Under the pieces are notes generated by a model. The model did no database searches. It worked only from the letters and a program-made list of their open reading frames with translations, and had not been told where the DNA came from. From positions 94,985 to 158,984 of the forward strand of contig MZZL01000128.1 of the NCBI GenBank assembly GCA_002749535.1: DNA of 64,000 nucleotides. The letters are read 5' to 3'. Positions 23,870 to 34,634 of this stretch are shown here, in pieces (the first letter of the stretch is position 1; each line of letters starts with the position of its first letter). The DNA is from Apophysomyces variabilis (Eukaryota > Mucoromycota > Mucoromycetes > Mucorales > Mucoraceae). The position numbers and the translations under genes were made by a program.

Positions 23870-25108
23870 ATGGGTCAAACTCCTTCCACAGCGAGGCAAG
23901 ACAATGCATCGACTCGAACGCTCCACTCGTCATCCATGAACTCACGGCGGCCCATGTCCTTCTTGAGGAGGATCTCGCAGCGACTACATTCACATCCCAC
24001 ACGACGCTTCGGACGGCAGAGGACAAATGCTACAAGAACAACAACAACAACAACAACAACAGGGATGCCTATTTCCTCCTCGGCTTCCATGTCATCGTCA
24101 GTTCGTCGAGCTACTGTTGCCGCTACAAATGCTGCAGCCGCTGCTACTGGGCCCCTCCCTCCCTTGCCGTTCTTAAATATCGACTCTCAGTTTGTATCTT
24201 CTTCATCCGACAGCTCAGCCGCATCGACTACTTCTGCTGTATCTAACGCATCTGAACTATCACATATGTTATCTGAAATTATTACGTCTGCCATATTATC
24301 TTCAATTACTCGACAACAACAAAGAGTAGGGTCCGATCATGCAAATGACTCTGAACGCAATGCTTCCTTCTCACTGTATCTACAAATGCCATTACGACAG
24401 TCTGACCAGCAGAACGATCCACAGCAATCGCCACGGTTAGTTCCTGTGTTTATTTTGGGCTATCGCACCTCTTCCTCTTCGTCTTCTTCCTTTTCCTCCA
24501 CATCACCATCTTCTGCAACTCCTGGACCCGTTACTACCACTAGTAATCCTGATCCTGTACCTTCAGCAACCTCTCCACAGCCCCCATCCTCGACTACGCC
24601 ACACCATTCCAATGCTCGCCGTCCGCGATCCATCATCTCGACAACTTCATCGCTTGCTACGCTCCAGTCCATGCCTCTTTCGCATCACTCTAACAGGAAT
24701 AGCCAACGACGGGAATCCGGACAATGGCTGATCTACGTTATCAGCGGTCAACAGCCCCATCCCGCTTTTTCCGCGCTTTCTGAAAATCCCACCTACGAGG
24801 ACCTTCTTTGGCTTTCCAGCGTTCTCGGCCCGGCAAGACCGACAACGACTACACAAGCGGCGATTGACGCCGCTCTTCCTGTGGTATCGTGGTCAGACGA
24901 CACCAAGAAAAACATGACCGCTGAGCGATGCCCGGTATGTCTGGATGACTTTGTGCTGAAACAACCTGTGCGAGTGCTTAAGTGCCACCACGTGTTCCAT
25001 ATGGAGTGCGTAGACAGATGGCTGTGTGAAGCTCAAAACTCATGCCCCGTTTGCCGTGGAGTGCCTGTGGATCAGCCTCCAGAGCAACAAGCCCAGCAAG
25101 CACAATGA
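23870..25108 (+). CDS. RING-H2 E3 ubiquitin ligase, probably N-myristoylated
   Basis: Intron-free, 412 aa. It begins MGQTPSTA, which fits the N-myristoylation consensus (Gly2, small residue at position 6). Residues 10-340 are mostly Ser/Thr/Pro-rich low complexity, including a poly-Thr run encoded by an ACA/ACC-like repeat. The C-terminal RING at about 353-395 has all eight ligands in the C3-H2-C3 order: CPVCLDDF, then CHHVFHMECVDRWL, then CPVCRG. It ends in a Gln/Ala tail. RING-H2 proteins bridge an E2 to substrates; a lipid anchor would place this one at the cytosolic face of a membrane, which is inferred. The lengthy disordered arm is typical of fungal stand-alone RING-H2 proteins. Confidence 0.9.
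   Translation: MGQTPSTARQDNASTRTLHSSSMNSRRPMSFLRRISQRLHSHPTRRFGRQRTNATRTTTTTTTTGMPISSSASMSSSVRRATVAATNAAAAATGPLPPLPFLNIDSQFVSSSSDSSAASTTSAVSNASELSHMLSEIITSAILSSITRQQQRVGSDHANDSERNASFSLYLQMPLRQSDQQNDPQQSPRLVPVFILGYRTSSSSSSSFSSTSPSSATPGPVTTTSNPDPVPSATSPQPPSSTTPHHSNARRPRSIISTTSSLATLQSMPLSHHSNRNSQRRESGQWLIYVISGQQPHPAFSALSENPTYEDLLWLSSVLGPARPTTTTQAAIDAALPVVSWSDDTKKNMTAERCPVCLDDFVLKQPVRVLKCHHVFHMECVDRWLCEAQNSCPVCRGVPVDQPPEQQAQQAQ
24031..24061 (+). repeat. (AAC)n microsatellite in the RING-H2 gene
   Basis: About nine ACA/AAC units, read in the protein frame as a poly-Thr tract. Confidence 0.85.
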
Positions 25109-25651
25109 AATCATACTGTACACAGCTTTGCAGAAACTTTGGAATCCACTCGACATACATATACAGACACATAATCTCTTAACACAGAAACGAGAGGAAG
25201 GTCAATTGCAGACAGAAAAACAAAAAAAAAGCAATACATACATATATATATATATACATATCTACATCTATGAGTGCATGAATCCCTATACAAAAGATTT
25301 GCTAAAGCATTGGCTATACATCCTAGATACAGGAATCCTTTCCTAGTGAGAAAATCACGCGGAACGTGGATTAATATTCTTTGCTTGTGATGTCGTAGTA
25401 ATGGAAACGGCCCTGACTTATGACTTTTAAAAAAGTGATTCGTATGCCTTTATTGGCGGCAAGTTAGTATTTATTGTGTTTTTTTCTATTTGTCTGCGTG
25501 TTTCTATTTTTTATTTGCGAAATCCAAAAAATGCTTTTGCATGATTGGATGAAAATATTTGCGGTCAGACTACCCTTCTTTGCCTACAGTCGTGTCCATG
25601 TTCACTATTTACTGAGATAGTTTATTTCAAACCACAGCAAGACGAGTTTAT
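25109..25651. other. 3' flank of the RING-H2 gene with a (TA)n run
   Basis: Non-coding. A TA dinucleotide repeat lies at about 25240-25256 and several T-rich stretches follow. No gene. Confidence 0.4.
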
Positions 25652-25985
25652 TTAAAGAAGTGGTTCTCTATTATTGCATCTAACGAAAAAGCTCTCAGCG
25701 TGTCTGATCCATCCTTGATGGTCTGAGCGCTTTACTTTTCGCGCTGCTTGAATAATACGCTCTTGAAGGTTATCGTCAACTCGTAAGGGCTCCTTTCTCA
25801 TCCCAGCCTTCACTTTGGCCCAAAACTCTTCTATTGGGTTGAGAAAGGGAGAGTAGAGAGGAAGAGAGAGGCATTAGTATCCTCTTTCTTCGACTAACTG
25901 CTTAACCTTGACTGGTGTATGAATGGGTACATTATCTATGACAAGATAATAACCGTTCATTCCGTGGCAATCCAATCTTTTGTGA
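25652..25985 (-). pseudogene. Tc1/mariner-type (DDE) transposase relic, second copy
   Basis: The minus strand reads MNGYYLVIDNVPIHTPVKVK, then after an in-frame stop LYSPFLNPIEEFWAKVKAG and a C-terminal tail ending GWIRHAESFF and NREPLL before a natural TAA at 25652. These are the second-aspartate element ('D-N-x-P-I-H') and the 'P-x-x-S-P-x-L-N-P-I-E' element of DDE transposases. One in-frame stop lies between the two motifs, and the 5' half including the first catalytic Asp is missing. It belongs to a different subfamily from the copy near 11.2 kb (NPIEEFWAKVKAG versus NPIEQ followed by SIVTSKAK). Confidence 0.85.
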
Positions 25986-26582
25986 TTGCCTAATAGACAA
26001 AGTTTAAGATAAAATAGAAGAAAAGGAGAACATAGCTACATTCAGGGAAAATAAAAGTGGAATGTAAGGCAACGTAAGGCGATACAAGTGAGCAGAACTG
26101 GCGCTGGGTACCATTGCCCTGACAGCTTCTGATACCATAACTGACAGAAACGGATATGATAGCATCAATGGCGTACAGAAACGAACGAAGAGGGTTTATT
26201 TCCTCTACAGATGTTCCATTCTGTTCCAGACTTTCTGTCAGACTGAGTCCATTTTTACTCTTGGGAAAATTGTTGTCTTATCTCAGAATTGTTGTCATCC
26301 ATAAGACATCCATCGATTTCTTATCCACGTCCAGAACCACCTTGGTTGTGTGAATAAGCTCCCTGAGCTCCACTTGGTAAGTGAAAAATAAATCTTGTCT
26401 GTTTATGCACAGTGTTATTCATTATCTTCTGCTTCCAAGTCCTCGCCAGGTGTTGCATCGCTTCAAGTCCTCTGCAGTGCGTTACACACAAACCGGCAAC
26501 TCATGGAAGTCGTGCCTCTCTCTCGCCCCACCACCGATACAGGTGCGGGGCCGGCCCCTGTCTTTGGACAGGATTACCCTTC
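25986..26582. other. Unassigned stretch between transposase relic and MITE
   Basis: No gene. The last 60 nt before 26583 contain two adjacent small hairpins (C-C-T-G-T-C / G-A-C-A-G-G and T-T-A-C-C-C / G-G-G-G-T-T-A) that have a structural counterpart next to the related repeat near 50.27 kb. Confidence 0.3.
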
Positions 26583-26884
26583 GGGGTTAAGTAAAAAAGA
26601 TGTCAAGCTATCCTTCCATTTACTAACCATGAACATTCTTTTACGCTGCTCGAATGAATTTTGTGTCCACGGAAGGGATAAGTTCACGTAAGTAAAATAT
26701 ATTTCCCGCATAATCCATTTACTAATGAGGCATATTTNGATAAGTTCACGTAAGTAAAATATATTTCCCGCATAATCCATTTACTAATGAGGCATATTTA
26801 TATCCTTTTTAGCGCAAACTTCATCCTTGCATGGACGCAAAATCGATTTAGAGTAGCGTAAAAAAATTATTCAATAAACAGTAT
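26583..26884. repeat. MITE-like repeat, family 1, copy 1 (contains scaffold join)
   Basis: Imperfect terminal inverted repeats of about 45-50 nt lie at 26622-26671 (ACTAACC ... CGAATGAATTTTGTGTCCA) and 26832-26883 (TGGACGCAAAAT ... GTAGCGTAAAA). The same arrangement occurs at 50298-50535. The centre is doubled here only because of the assembly join at 26738. No coding capacity. Best read as a short non-autonomous DNA element. Confidence 0.65.
26677..26799. other. Assembly join: single N flanked by an exact 61-nt duplication
   Basis: Positions 26677-26737 and 26739-26799 are identical and are separated by one N at 26738. This is what a scaffolder leaves when two overlapping contig ends are abutted without merging. 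The related copy near 50.4 kb has the segment once only. Confidence 0.9.
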
Positions 26885-28091
26885 TTGGTTATAGAAGCAA
26901 GTTCATTTTCTTTTTTGGCCATATCGCCATTGTATGTCCTCCTTGAAATAGGTCACCGGACAAAAATTAATTCATCTTATATCGCATTAAGATTAATCTA
27001 ATATCATCGCGTGTCGTTTATTTGTACCACCCTGAACACTTGGCAAACATAAGTGGCTGTCTCTGTCTCTTAACGCAAAAGAATAGGATGCTGCTCCTAA
27101 TTAGAGTTACAGCTGATAGCATTTGAGACCTGCCTGCTGCCCATCGATGGAAGTACCAAAAAATACACTTTATTGCTATTCCTAGTGTAGGTCCTGACCA
27201 AAGAATCTGAGACGCAATAACATTCACGTCCCGCTGTCTTATGCCATACGTTCTTTGGCCTCGATGCGGCAGGCCAAAAGATGATATCTTTGGTTCCAGT
27301 TCCGCAAAGTTCGATTGTACAAAGAAGATGAAAACATAATGCGAAAATACATAAAAGCTTGTAAAAGAGAAGACTCATCGTTTCCCTCTCTTTTGCTAGA
27401 GAGAAAATGGCGTATATCTACAATACTCGAGGTATGGGACCAGGGTGGCGAATCACCGTTACCCTTAATCAGAAACAAGTACTGATTGGCAGTAACATCC
27501 AAAAAGACAGGGTTAGAAAGATATTGGTTGCGAAGAAAGCTCAAAACAAGGTTTAACATAAAGACAAGCAGATGGTGTGCGTCACTGAACTTGAGGATAG
27601 ATCCAGTTCAGACAATATCAGAGAAGATATATTTTTATGTTGATGTTCATTATTTTTCACGTTCTAAGGAACCCTTATTATTTGCTATTTTTTCTATTAA
27701 TAACTTGTATCCCCCATAGCCAACCGTGCCAAAACAAAAATGTTTGCTTCAGCCGCCAGTGTAAAAGGTTCTATTCATTGTTTTTTGTTGAACATAGTGA
27801 TTTTAGACGAGTCATGTTTAGGGTACGTGCGCCTTTAATTTAAAATTACAAAAGCACTTTCTTTTTTTCTTTTCTTTGTTCCTTTTATTGAAACGTGCGT
27901 TTTACTTTGCTGGAATTGTCAAACGCAGATACTTCTTCGAGTGAAATAAACTTATGTGCTATAAAAAGCGAGCATTAACAGAAAGAGCTGTAGTTAACAA
28001 AGGTATTCAATAATAGATGATACGTAGAATGGTACAAATGCAGTTTGTGGACGTTTTGCTCGTTCTTCGTCAAATATGACGAGTTGTTAGT
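26885..28091. other. Gene-poor stretch downstream of WRAP73
   Basis: Several overlapping minus-strand frames between 27018 and 27559 but none with a motif or coherent splice chain. The part nearest 28091 is the 3' flank of the WRAP73 gene. Confidence 0.35.
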
Positions 28092-29899
28092 TTAGCCTGC
28101 TAGTGCTTCAATTGGCTGTAGAGCTACACAAAACAAATCTGTATCCATCAACAATAGAGATTCCCCTGATTTACTCCAGCGGGCTTTCCGAACTATAAAG
28201 TCAGCTAATTGTTTGCAGTGACAATTCAGCAATCGGTTCTATGAGCAAAGTGGATGATGACTTACCAGCTGGTAGAGCTAATGAAGTGATTTTGATTCGA
28301 TCTATCAGAGATCTGGTATCGTTTTCCATTGCCCGTTCCTCATCCATGATATAAACATTTTCATCACCAGATACTATCAGCAGGCTGTTTCTTTTGGGAT
28401 TCCATAGTGCTTGACGAATTGGGTGTTTTTGCAAAAATATAGCACAGCATTGCAAGCGAATGACATCCCAGACCCATAGTGTAGTTGGCATACTGTCTAG
28501 AGTAACTCTGTTTTAAAATAGATAGTAACAAGATATCAACAGTCTACCTTCCCGACTAAATAACAGTCGCCCGTCGAAGCTGAATCGACAAGAACTTACT
28601 CCATTTTTCGGGTTATGAACGTTATATTCCGGGCGTAGTATTGGTATATTGATCGGTCGTTTTAATAATTTTCGGTCTGTACAAATTCACTGAGCACTTA
28701 GGTAAAGAAATCAGGCCTACGTACATGCGCCCTCAGTGCTGGTGACTGGTGTAGGTAATTTTGGAGGGGTGAATTCCTCAAATACAGACTACAATATCCA
28801 ACCATGAAATGAGTGTATACATTTCTGGCGGATGGACAGATCCTACCGTATTCTCATAATCGCTTTTGCTAAGCGTGGATGAATGACTCAGCATGGCGAT
28901 GGGTTTCCAATCAGAAATCTTGATAATTCTGATCTTCTGATCATAACTGCCTATTGCTAACAGCTTTCCATTGGGGCACCAGCTCACGCTTTTAATCCCT
29001 AACCCATCTTCATAGGCTTGGTAGCTCATGCATAATTCACCATCGAAGCGATATATTAATAGGTTGTACTAATCAAAGGTTGATTATGTTCAGGTCCAAT
29101 CAGATAGGGGTCTTTACTTACATACAGGCAGTTGTCCCACACGGCGATATAGCGGCCATCGGGTGACCACCGTATATTCTCCAAATCAACCGTTTCTGTC
29201 ACAAAATGCTACAGCTTGTTGGTGAACACCTCACGCCATCAATCTATTCTCTTTTACCCTCAGTAACACCAACGAAGGTCCACGATATATAGCTATATAG
29301 TCCTTTCCGTTCCTATCTTCCACGACGGCAATGTATTTTCCATCCGGGCTGATTTCACATCCTACATGGTCATCTATCAATTGAACCTGCAATATACGTC
29401 GGCGCACCTTTATCGACAAATTTTGGATATCGGGCATGTTTGACCCTCTGACCAGGTAACATCCATGCAGCAATCCTAAGCTGCAGATGGAATATAACAC
29501 GGTATTAGACGCTCAAGTCACTAGTCATTGAAAATCCGCGTTACTGACCTTGCTGCTATCGACACAAAGAATGCTGCAGGCATCGGGACCCCAACGAACA
29601 GTAGCTATACCGAATGCAGGATCAACGATTGACCCTTTCCAATGCGTATCTTCAACAGCCCAAATCTCAACCGTGGATTTCTTAAAGTTTGCTGTTAAGA
29701 TGAATCGCGAATCGGGCGACCATTCAACGTAATTGGTTGGACTGGAACACGCATAGACATGTAAAATGGTTAAATCTGAAGACAGACTTCGAATGACAAG
29801 TCTGCTGTCGACTAAGTTGGCAATATAGCTACAGTTTGGTGATATTTTACATTGGTAAGCTGTGTGTTTGTACAAGTCGCTGTAACTTTTAAAAATCAT
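28092..29899 (-). CDS. wdr8: WRAP73/Wdr8-type WD-repeat protein
   Basis: Nine exons (29549-29899, 29408-29480, 29258-29361, 29122-29208, 28847-29068, 28725-28788, 28548-28676, 28266-28496, 28092-28204) give a closed frame of 457 aa. The start is the ATG at 29899 (MIFKSYSDLYKHTAY). WD-like blades recur as ISPNCSYIANLVDSRLVIRS, VEWSPDSRFILTANF, CEISPDGKYIAVVEDRNGKD, IRWSPDGRYIAVWDN, GIKSVSWCPNGKLLAIGSYD and SMPTTLWVWDV. Order and spacing match the WRAP73 family, which localises to spindle poles or centriolar satellites and in fission yeast acts with Msd1 in microtubule anchoring. The introns are 45-60 nt. This is a firm assignment at family level; a role in microtubule minus-end anchoring here is inferred from that. 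Confidence 0.93.
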
Positions 29900-30010
29900 G
29901 AAGAGCAATAAAGAAAAAAGAGATCGCGCATATTACGTGACTTGAAAGGCAAAATCATTTTTCCTTAAAGTACTTTGATTGCTACTGATTTCCGTGGTTA
30001 TCGATTTGGT

Positions 30011-30451
30011 CTACTCGTGTAATTTGTTCATGAATAGCAAGACCGCGGTATACACCATGTCAAGCTTATCTCGAATTGCTTTTGCAAAAACAGAAATCCG
30101 TCGGCCAAATGCCCACCAGCAGGTGATAGTACCCACTATCGATCCGGTAATTAAAAAAGCAACTACTAATGAAGGAAGTAGAGCCAGTCCAGCGAGAAAA
30201 ATAGTATACAGTTGCATGGCCCCTACAATGACAGTGGCAAACAGAAGCAAAACGGCCAATGTGCATACTGTGATCAGAATATAGACCAAGATTGGTAATG
30301 TGGATAAGGTAAGCATAAGGTAAGGTGAAAGTCGCATTGGAGGATACGATTCGCATAATTGCACGTATGCCTTGCAAATATTCTGCCAGTAGATCGATAA
30401 ACCTGATGTATGGTCGTCGATACAGTCATCGCGTTGAACAGGTTCTGTCAT
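30011..30451 (-). CDS. Small multi-pass membrane protein, promethin/LDAF1-like candidate
   Basis: Intron-free. I start it at the ATG at 30451 (MTEPVQRDDCIDD), giving 146 aa; the frame extends upstream to another ATG, but that extension looks non-conserved. A 35-residue soluble N-terminus is followed by about 75 hydrophobic residues (LSPYLMLTLSTLPILVYILI, VCTLAVLLLFATVIVGAMQL, FLAGLALLPSLVVAFLITGS), enough for two hairpins, and a short basic C-terminus. Size and topology resemble promethin/LDAF1, the seipin partner at lipid-droplet formation sites, but there is no diagnostic motif, so this is a guess from shape. It lies 111 nt upstream of the WRAP73 start on the same strand. Confidence 0.55.
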   Translation of the reverse strand: MTEPVQRDDCIDDHTSGLSIYWQNICKAYVQLCESYPPMRLSPYLMLTLSTLPILVYILITVCTLAVLLLFATVIVGAMQLYTIFLAGLALLPSLVVAFLITGSIVGTITCWWAFGRRISVFAKAIRDKLDMVYTAVLLFMNKLHE

Positions 30452-30678
30452 ATGATAATGTTCGTGATACACCAGCATACACAAAAGAAGAGAAACGAGG
30501 GAAGCATTAATGAAGTGTAGTTTTTCTTCTTTTTTCTTTCTTGAGGAAATATCAATGTCGTCATATCTCAAGCTATAAAGACAAATATATCGCAAGAAAT
30601 TCATTCTCATTATATCAATATATGATCCATCCACTCCGTACCCTGTAAATGCCGCACGAAACAGATAAAATACAAATA

Positions 30679-31592
30679 CTAGACGTTTGGACCTTCTGCT
30701 GATAGAATAGATCCGTCTGGTTCAAATCCAGTAGCAGCTTGTTCTGTCACAACGGTTTGATTGTCTCCATATGTTTGTGCAGGATCGCGCATCAACATCA
30801 TATCACCTTCCTCTGTCCGAGGTGTCACGCCAACCGAATCCATTGCTTCATCATCTGTGAGACGTGGATGAACGTGGGGAATAGACGCTGGATGCCTTGC
30901 TGGATCGTTAATATCATCTCCGTTACTCTCCTCATCATCTTTGTCGGTGTTATTCTCCGGTTCAACGTCGGATACGTCTTCCAATTTAGGTGTGTGTGTA
31001 CATTCTTCTTCTTCAGCCGTTGGAGTGGCTACTGCTCCATTTGGTACAACGTCTTTCGTTTCGCTTTCTGTGGCGTTATGCGCTGTTCCAGCTGTGGTGG
31101 TAATCGGCCTACTATCAACAGCCATAGGCTCAATTGCCGGAACGGGGGTTGTTTCTGATACATCCTACAATGAGCATATCCTTGGTAAATATTTATCCTC
31201 TCGAATATACGCAAACTATATGATAGCGTTGTAATCATTTTCTAGAGCACTAAATACCTTCTCAGCTTCTGTCATTTGTTCATCTTGTTCGTCGATTTCT
31301 TCTTCATCGTCAAATACGATGGGGCGGTCCGCTTTGGAAAATACGTGTCAATTGGTGACATTCAAGAGAGAATTGGCATACATTTAACCCATTTGTACGT
31401 CTGGAAATTCTTCGCTTGCGAATGTGGTGTCCACTTTTTTTCCCTTCATTGGAACAAGCGATTAGTTATAGTTATGTCCCTTTTCGCAGGGCAGCCGACT
31501 CACCAAGCTTGCACTGGCTGCGATAAGGCTCTTAAAAGGCGGTCATTTTCTGATGAGTTGTATTTTCTATCGCGGTAACGGTTAACGGACAT
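30679..31592 (-). CDS. BCL7-like chromatin-remodelling protein
   Basis: Four exons (31504-31592, 31382-31443, 31258-31331, 30679-31164) give a closed frame of 236 aa starting at the ATG at 31592 (MSVNRYRDRKYNSS). The N-terminus carries the BCL7 signature W-E-K-K-W followed by a short loop and Y-K-W-V (QAWEKKWTPHSQAK, FQTYKWVK), encoded across two introns. It then turns acidic (FDDEEEIDEQDEQMTEAEK) and ends in a long disordered acidic tail. In animals BCL7A/B/C are subunits of the SWI/SNF (BAF) remodeller; a fungal protein with the same N-terminal block very likely has the same role. The tail is not conserved. Assignment rests on the short N-terminal motif. Confidence 0.75.
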
Positions 31593-32406
31593 GGTCACGG
31601 TGCGTGGAGATATCACTTGAATGAGTGGAAGAGAACAGAGCCCGAGCGTTACCGTATGAGCCTATCGCTCCAAGCCACACACAAGATAACCGCATACAAT
31701 GCTACTTTTTCTCGGATCACAACGAAAGAACACTTCTCGCTAAGGGTCGATGTGGCTTTTGTTGATAGCACTTATATAACCCAAGGCTTCGCTGTAAGCC
31801 TATTTTAAGACCAATAAACTATACCATGTTATGGAAGGAAAATTGTTCTGCGTAACGAACTGTAAGCGTATTCTGTAAGAATGGTCGACCACATTGACAA
31901 GATCAACTAAGCGTACAGTTACTTATGCATGTCGTCTCCTTACATACAAGTAAAGAAGATCAAATTGTATTGTTGCTCCTAAATCATGCTATTGCATGCA
32001 CGGACGGGATATGTCGTAACACGAAGACGATGTCGCATGGTACGGTGTTACATAGCTGTCTGTACCAGCTGTCTCGGACCTTCATCAATCGTAAACATAA
32101 AATAATCAACGGATTTGTTAAAGACATATTGTCAAAACATGTTTGTTTTCCAAACGAACACACAAGACTATCAGCCACCTACAACATGACGATTTGAAAT
32201 TGAACTTGTTTTGTCCCGCTATTTTAAGCTATTAACGATAACCACAGAAAATAGCGTGAGATGATCTGTTAACCGGGTTTATTTTTAAATTTTAAAGTCG
32301 GGTATGGTTTATAATAGCTAGTCTGCGCAAATACCATGAAAGCGATCTTACGATACAAAACAATATAAAAACCAGGGCGGATCATCTGCCTTTCTCAGAT
32401 CGCTCA
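31593..32406. other. Divergent promoter region between the BCL7-like gene and the multicopper oxidase
   Basis: No gene found. The two flanking genes are transcribed away from each other; a TATA element for the oxidase is listed separately. Confidence 0.4.
32363..32372 (+). promoter_or_regulatory. TATA box of the multicopper oxidase gene
   Basis: ATATAAAA element about 40 nt upstream of the ATG at 32407, implying a very short 5' leader. Confidence 0.5.
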
Positions 32407-34151
32407 ATGGCAAGGAGATTTCTGTTCTTAATATTGCTCATTGCAGGTGCATGGGCGGACGATATTCGCAGATCGATCAAATACTACGAGCTCAACATCA
32501 CATCGGGTGTGTTGAATCCTGACTGCTCCAATTATACCGGCCATGCTCTATTAATAAATGGTCAATTGCCTGGCCCAACCATACGGATAACAGAAGGTGA
32601 TCGGGTGCATATCACTGTTAGAAACAATATACCTGCAAGCAATGGCAACGGCAGCGCGATATCCATTCATTTTCATGGTCTTCGTCAATACAATAGTATA
32701 TCTGCCGATGGTGTCCCTTTCTTGACACAGTATCCTATTCAACCAGGTGGACACTATGTATATGAGTTTAATGTTGTCAATCAAGCTGGTACCTATTTCT
32801 ATCATGCCCATACAGGCCTTCAAGAGAGTACGGTTTTTGGCGCATTCATTGTCTATGAATCGGAAAAGGCTCGTCCTGGGCCAAACAAGAAGCTGATAGC
32901 TGGGCCTTATGCATATGACGAGGAACGTCTTGTCATGCTCAGCGAGTGGTGGCACAGAGATCGAGTTGAATTTGAGGATTATCTGCTTGGCCCAAAGTTC
33001 AACAGAATTCCGGAAGCTGAGAGTATTTTGCTAAATGGACGCACCTTGTACGGGGATAGACATTCGACTTCCCATTGCAAGGGCTACTCAACCATAGATA
33101 TCAACCACGGAAAAACATACCGGCTACGTATCGTAGGAGCAACCACTTTCCGCACGCTGTCTTTCAGCATAGAAAACCATAAGATGACGATCATAGAGGT
33201 TGATGGTGAATTGATCCAGCCGTACCACACTTCAACATTGGAGGTCACCACGGGCCAACGATTTTCAGTGCTTATACACGGTGATCAACCCTCTGGGAGT
33301 GAGCATATCGTGGGCACCAGTAGACGTTGGGCCGAGGGTGTTTCACCATTCTCTAACGGCAAAGCGCTCCTTCGTTATAACAAGAAAGGCATGGCGGCTC
33401 CGATACACATTCTGGGAAACCTAACTTTTCCGAAAGAAGAGACAGGGTGGATTTGGAATCAGCTGGAACCAGTTTACGGTGTAGACCCTGTTGCACGTAG
33501 ACCTGCATCCCGTACTATTATTTTGCGTACAACGGATAAAAAGCTGGAGGATGGTTCTTCCCGTTGGTACATCAACGACATCTCCTACGAAGATTCTAAA
33601 GTCCCAATTCTCAATCAAATCTTAAGAAAGGAACGTAAAACTTCCTCTTTGCGATATCTGAAGAATGGTTACGATCCGTTCTTAGGAACATATCCATTAC
33701 AGAACCGAGAAATTGTGGATTTTGTTCTTCAGTCAACACGAAATAGCAACGGAACCCTACCATGCAGAAGTCATCCTTGGCACACCCATGGACATTCTCA
33801 CTGGGAGATAGCAAGAGGAAAGGGGCAATACATTGAAGAACGCGATGGACATACACGAAATATACCCAATCCAATCTCTAAAGACCTAACACTTGTATAC
33901 CCAACGGAAGATGAGAAATACCACAATAGCACGGTGACTGACACCTTTGTCGGTTGTGGTTGGTCCAAAATTCGGATTATTGCTGTAAGTCCAAAGAAAT
34001 TAACCTCGGGACAAACTGATCTTAAGTTTTGCTTTCATAGGATAACCCAGGGATATGGGCTATGCACTGTCACAATACGCCACATATGCTTATGGGCATG
34101 ATGATTGCTCTCGAGGAATCTCCAGAGTTAATACGAGAGACAGCCAACTAG
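32407..34151 (+). CDS. Secreted multicopper oxidase (laccase/ascorbate-oxidase-like)
   Basis: Two exons (32407-33984, 34041-34151) give 562 aa. Residues 1-17 (MARRFLFLILLIAGAWA) are a signal peptide. All four copper motifs are present: HFHG at 88-91, YHAHTGLQ at 132-139, HPWHTHGH at about 456-463 and HCHNTPHMLMGM near the C-terminus, the last supplied by the second exon. The axial residue of the type 1 copper is Met. Three cupredoxin domains are thus complete. Laccases, ferroxidases and ascorbate oxidases share this layout. There is no C-terminal membrane helix, so it is not an Fet3-type anchored ferroxidase; a secreted phenol or metal oxidase is most likely. N-glycosylation sequons are numerous. 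Confidence 0.93.
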
Positions 34152-34634
34152 ATTTTTAAAGCACAGTGCATCTTCCATAGCATTCTACTTGACTACTGTT
34201 GTGGGTACATATGTCCTAATAAACATATGTTGTAGCAAATCAAAGTAAAAAATCGTGTATCAATTTGCTTTAGTTTGTATACCATAGAAAATGAAGCGAG
34301 ACGAGGAATTTAGAGTCTTTTCCTTCATGAAGTTCTCCAAAGTGATCTAGTGCCTGGAAAAGCCATTTAGACAGATTTATATGGCTAGATGACAAGCATT
34401 GTTTTTGCCACACCAACTCGCTTTCTCTCAGCTCAACCATACACTTATAGGTTTGCAAACAAACCGACATTTAAGTGAGTATATACGCTTTGGCAGCAAC
34501 TCAAAAGAAGATCAATGCAGGTCATGATGAGCTTGTTCCAGCCACTGAATTTTTTTTAGCTCCGACTGAGTTTATTCCTTTTTTTCGAATGAGCGAACCA
34601 CGATCGGGTTTGCGATTCTACGTCAACAGTTTCG
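34152..34634. other. Intergenic between the oxidase and the ARID gene
   Basis: 3' flank of the oxidase and promoter of the ARID/RFX gene. Nothing else seen. Confidence 0.4.

Noticed and set aside
30739..31234. Two plus-strand frames opposite the BCL7-like gene
   Set aside because: They arise from the low-complexity acidic tail read on the other strand; the minus strand closes in phase over four exons.
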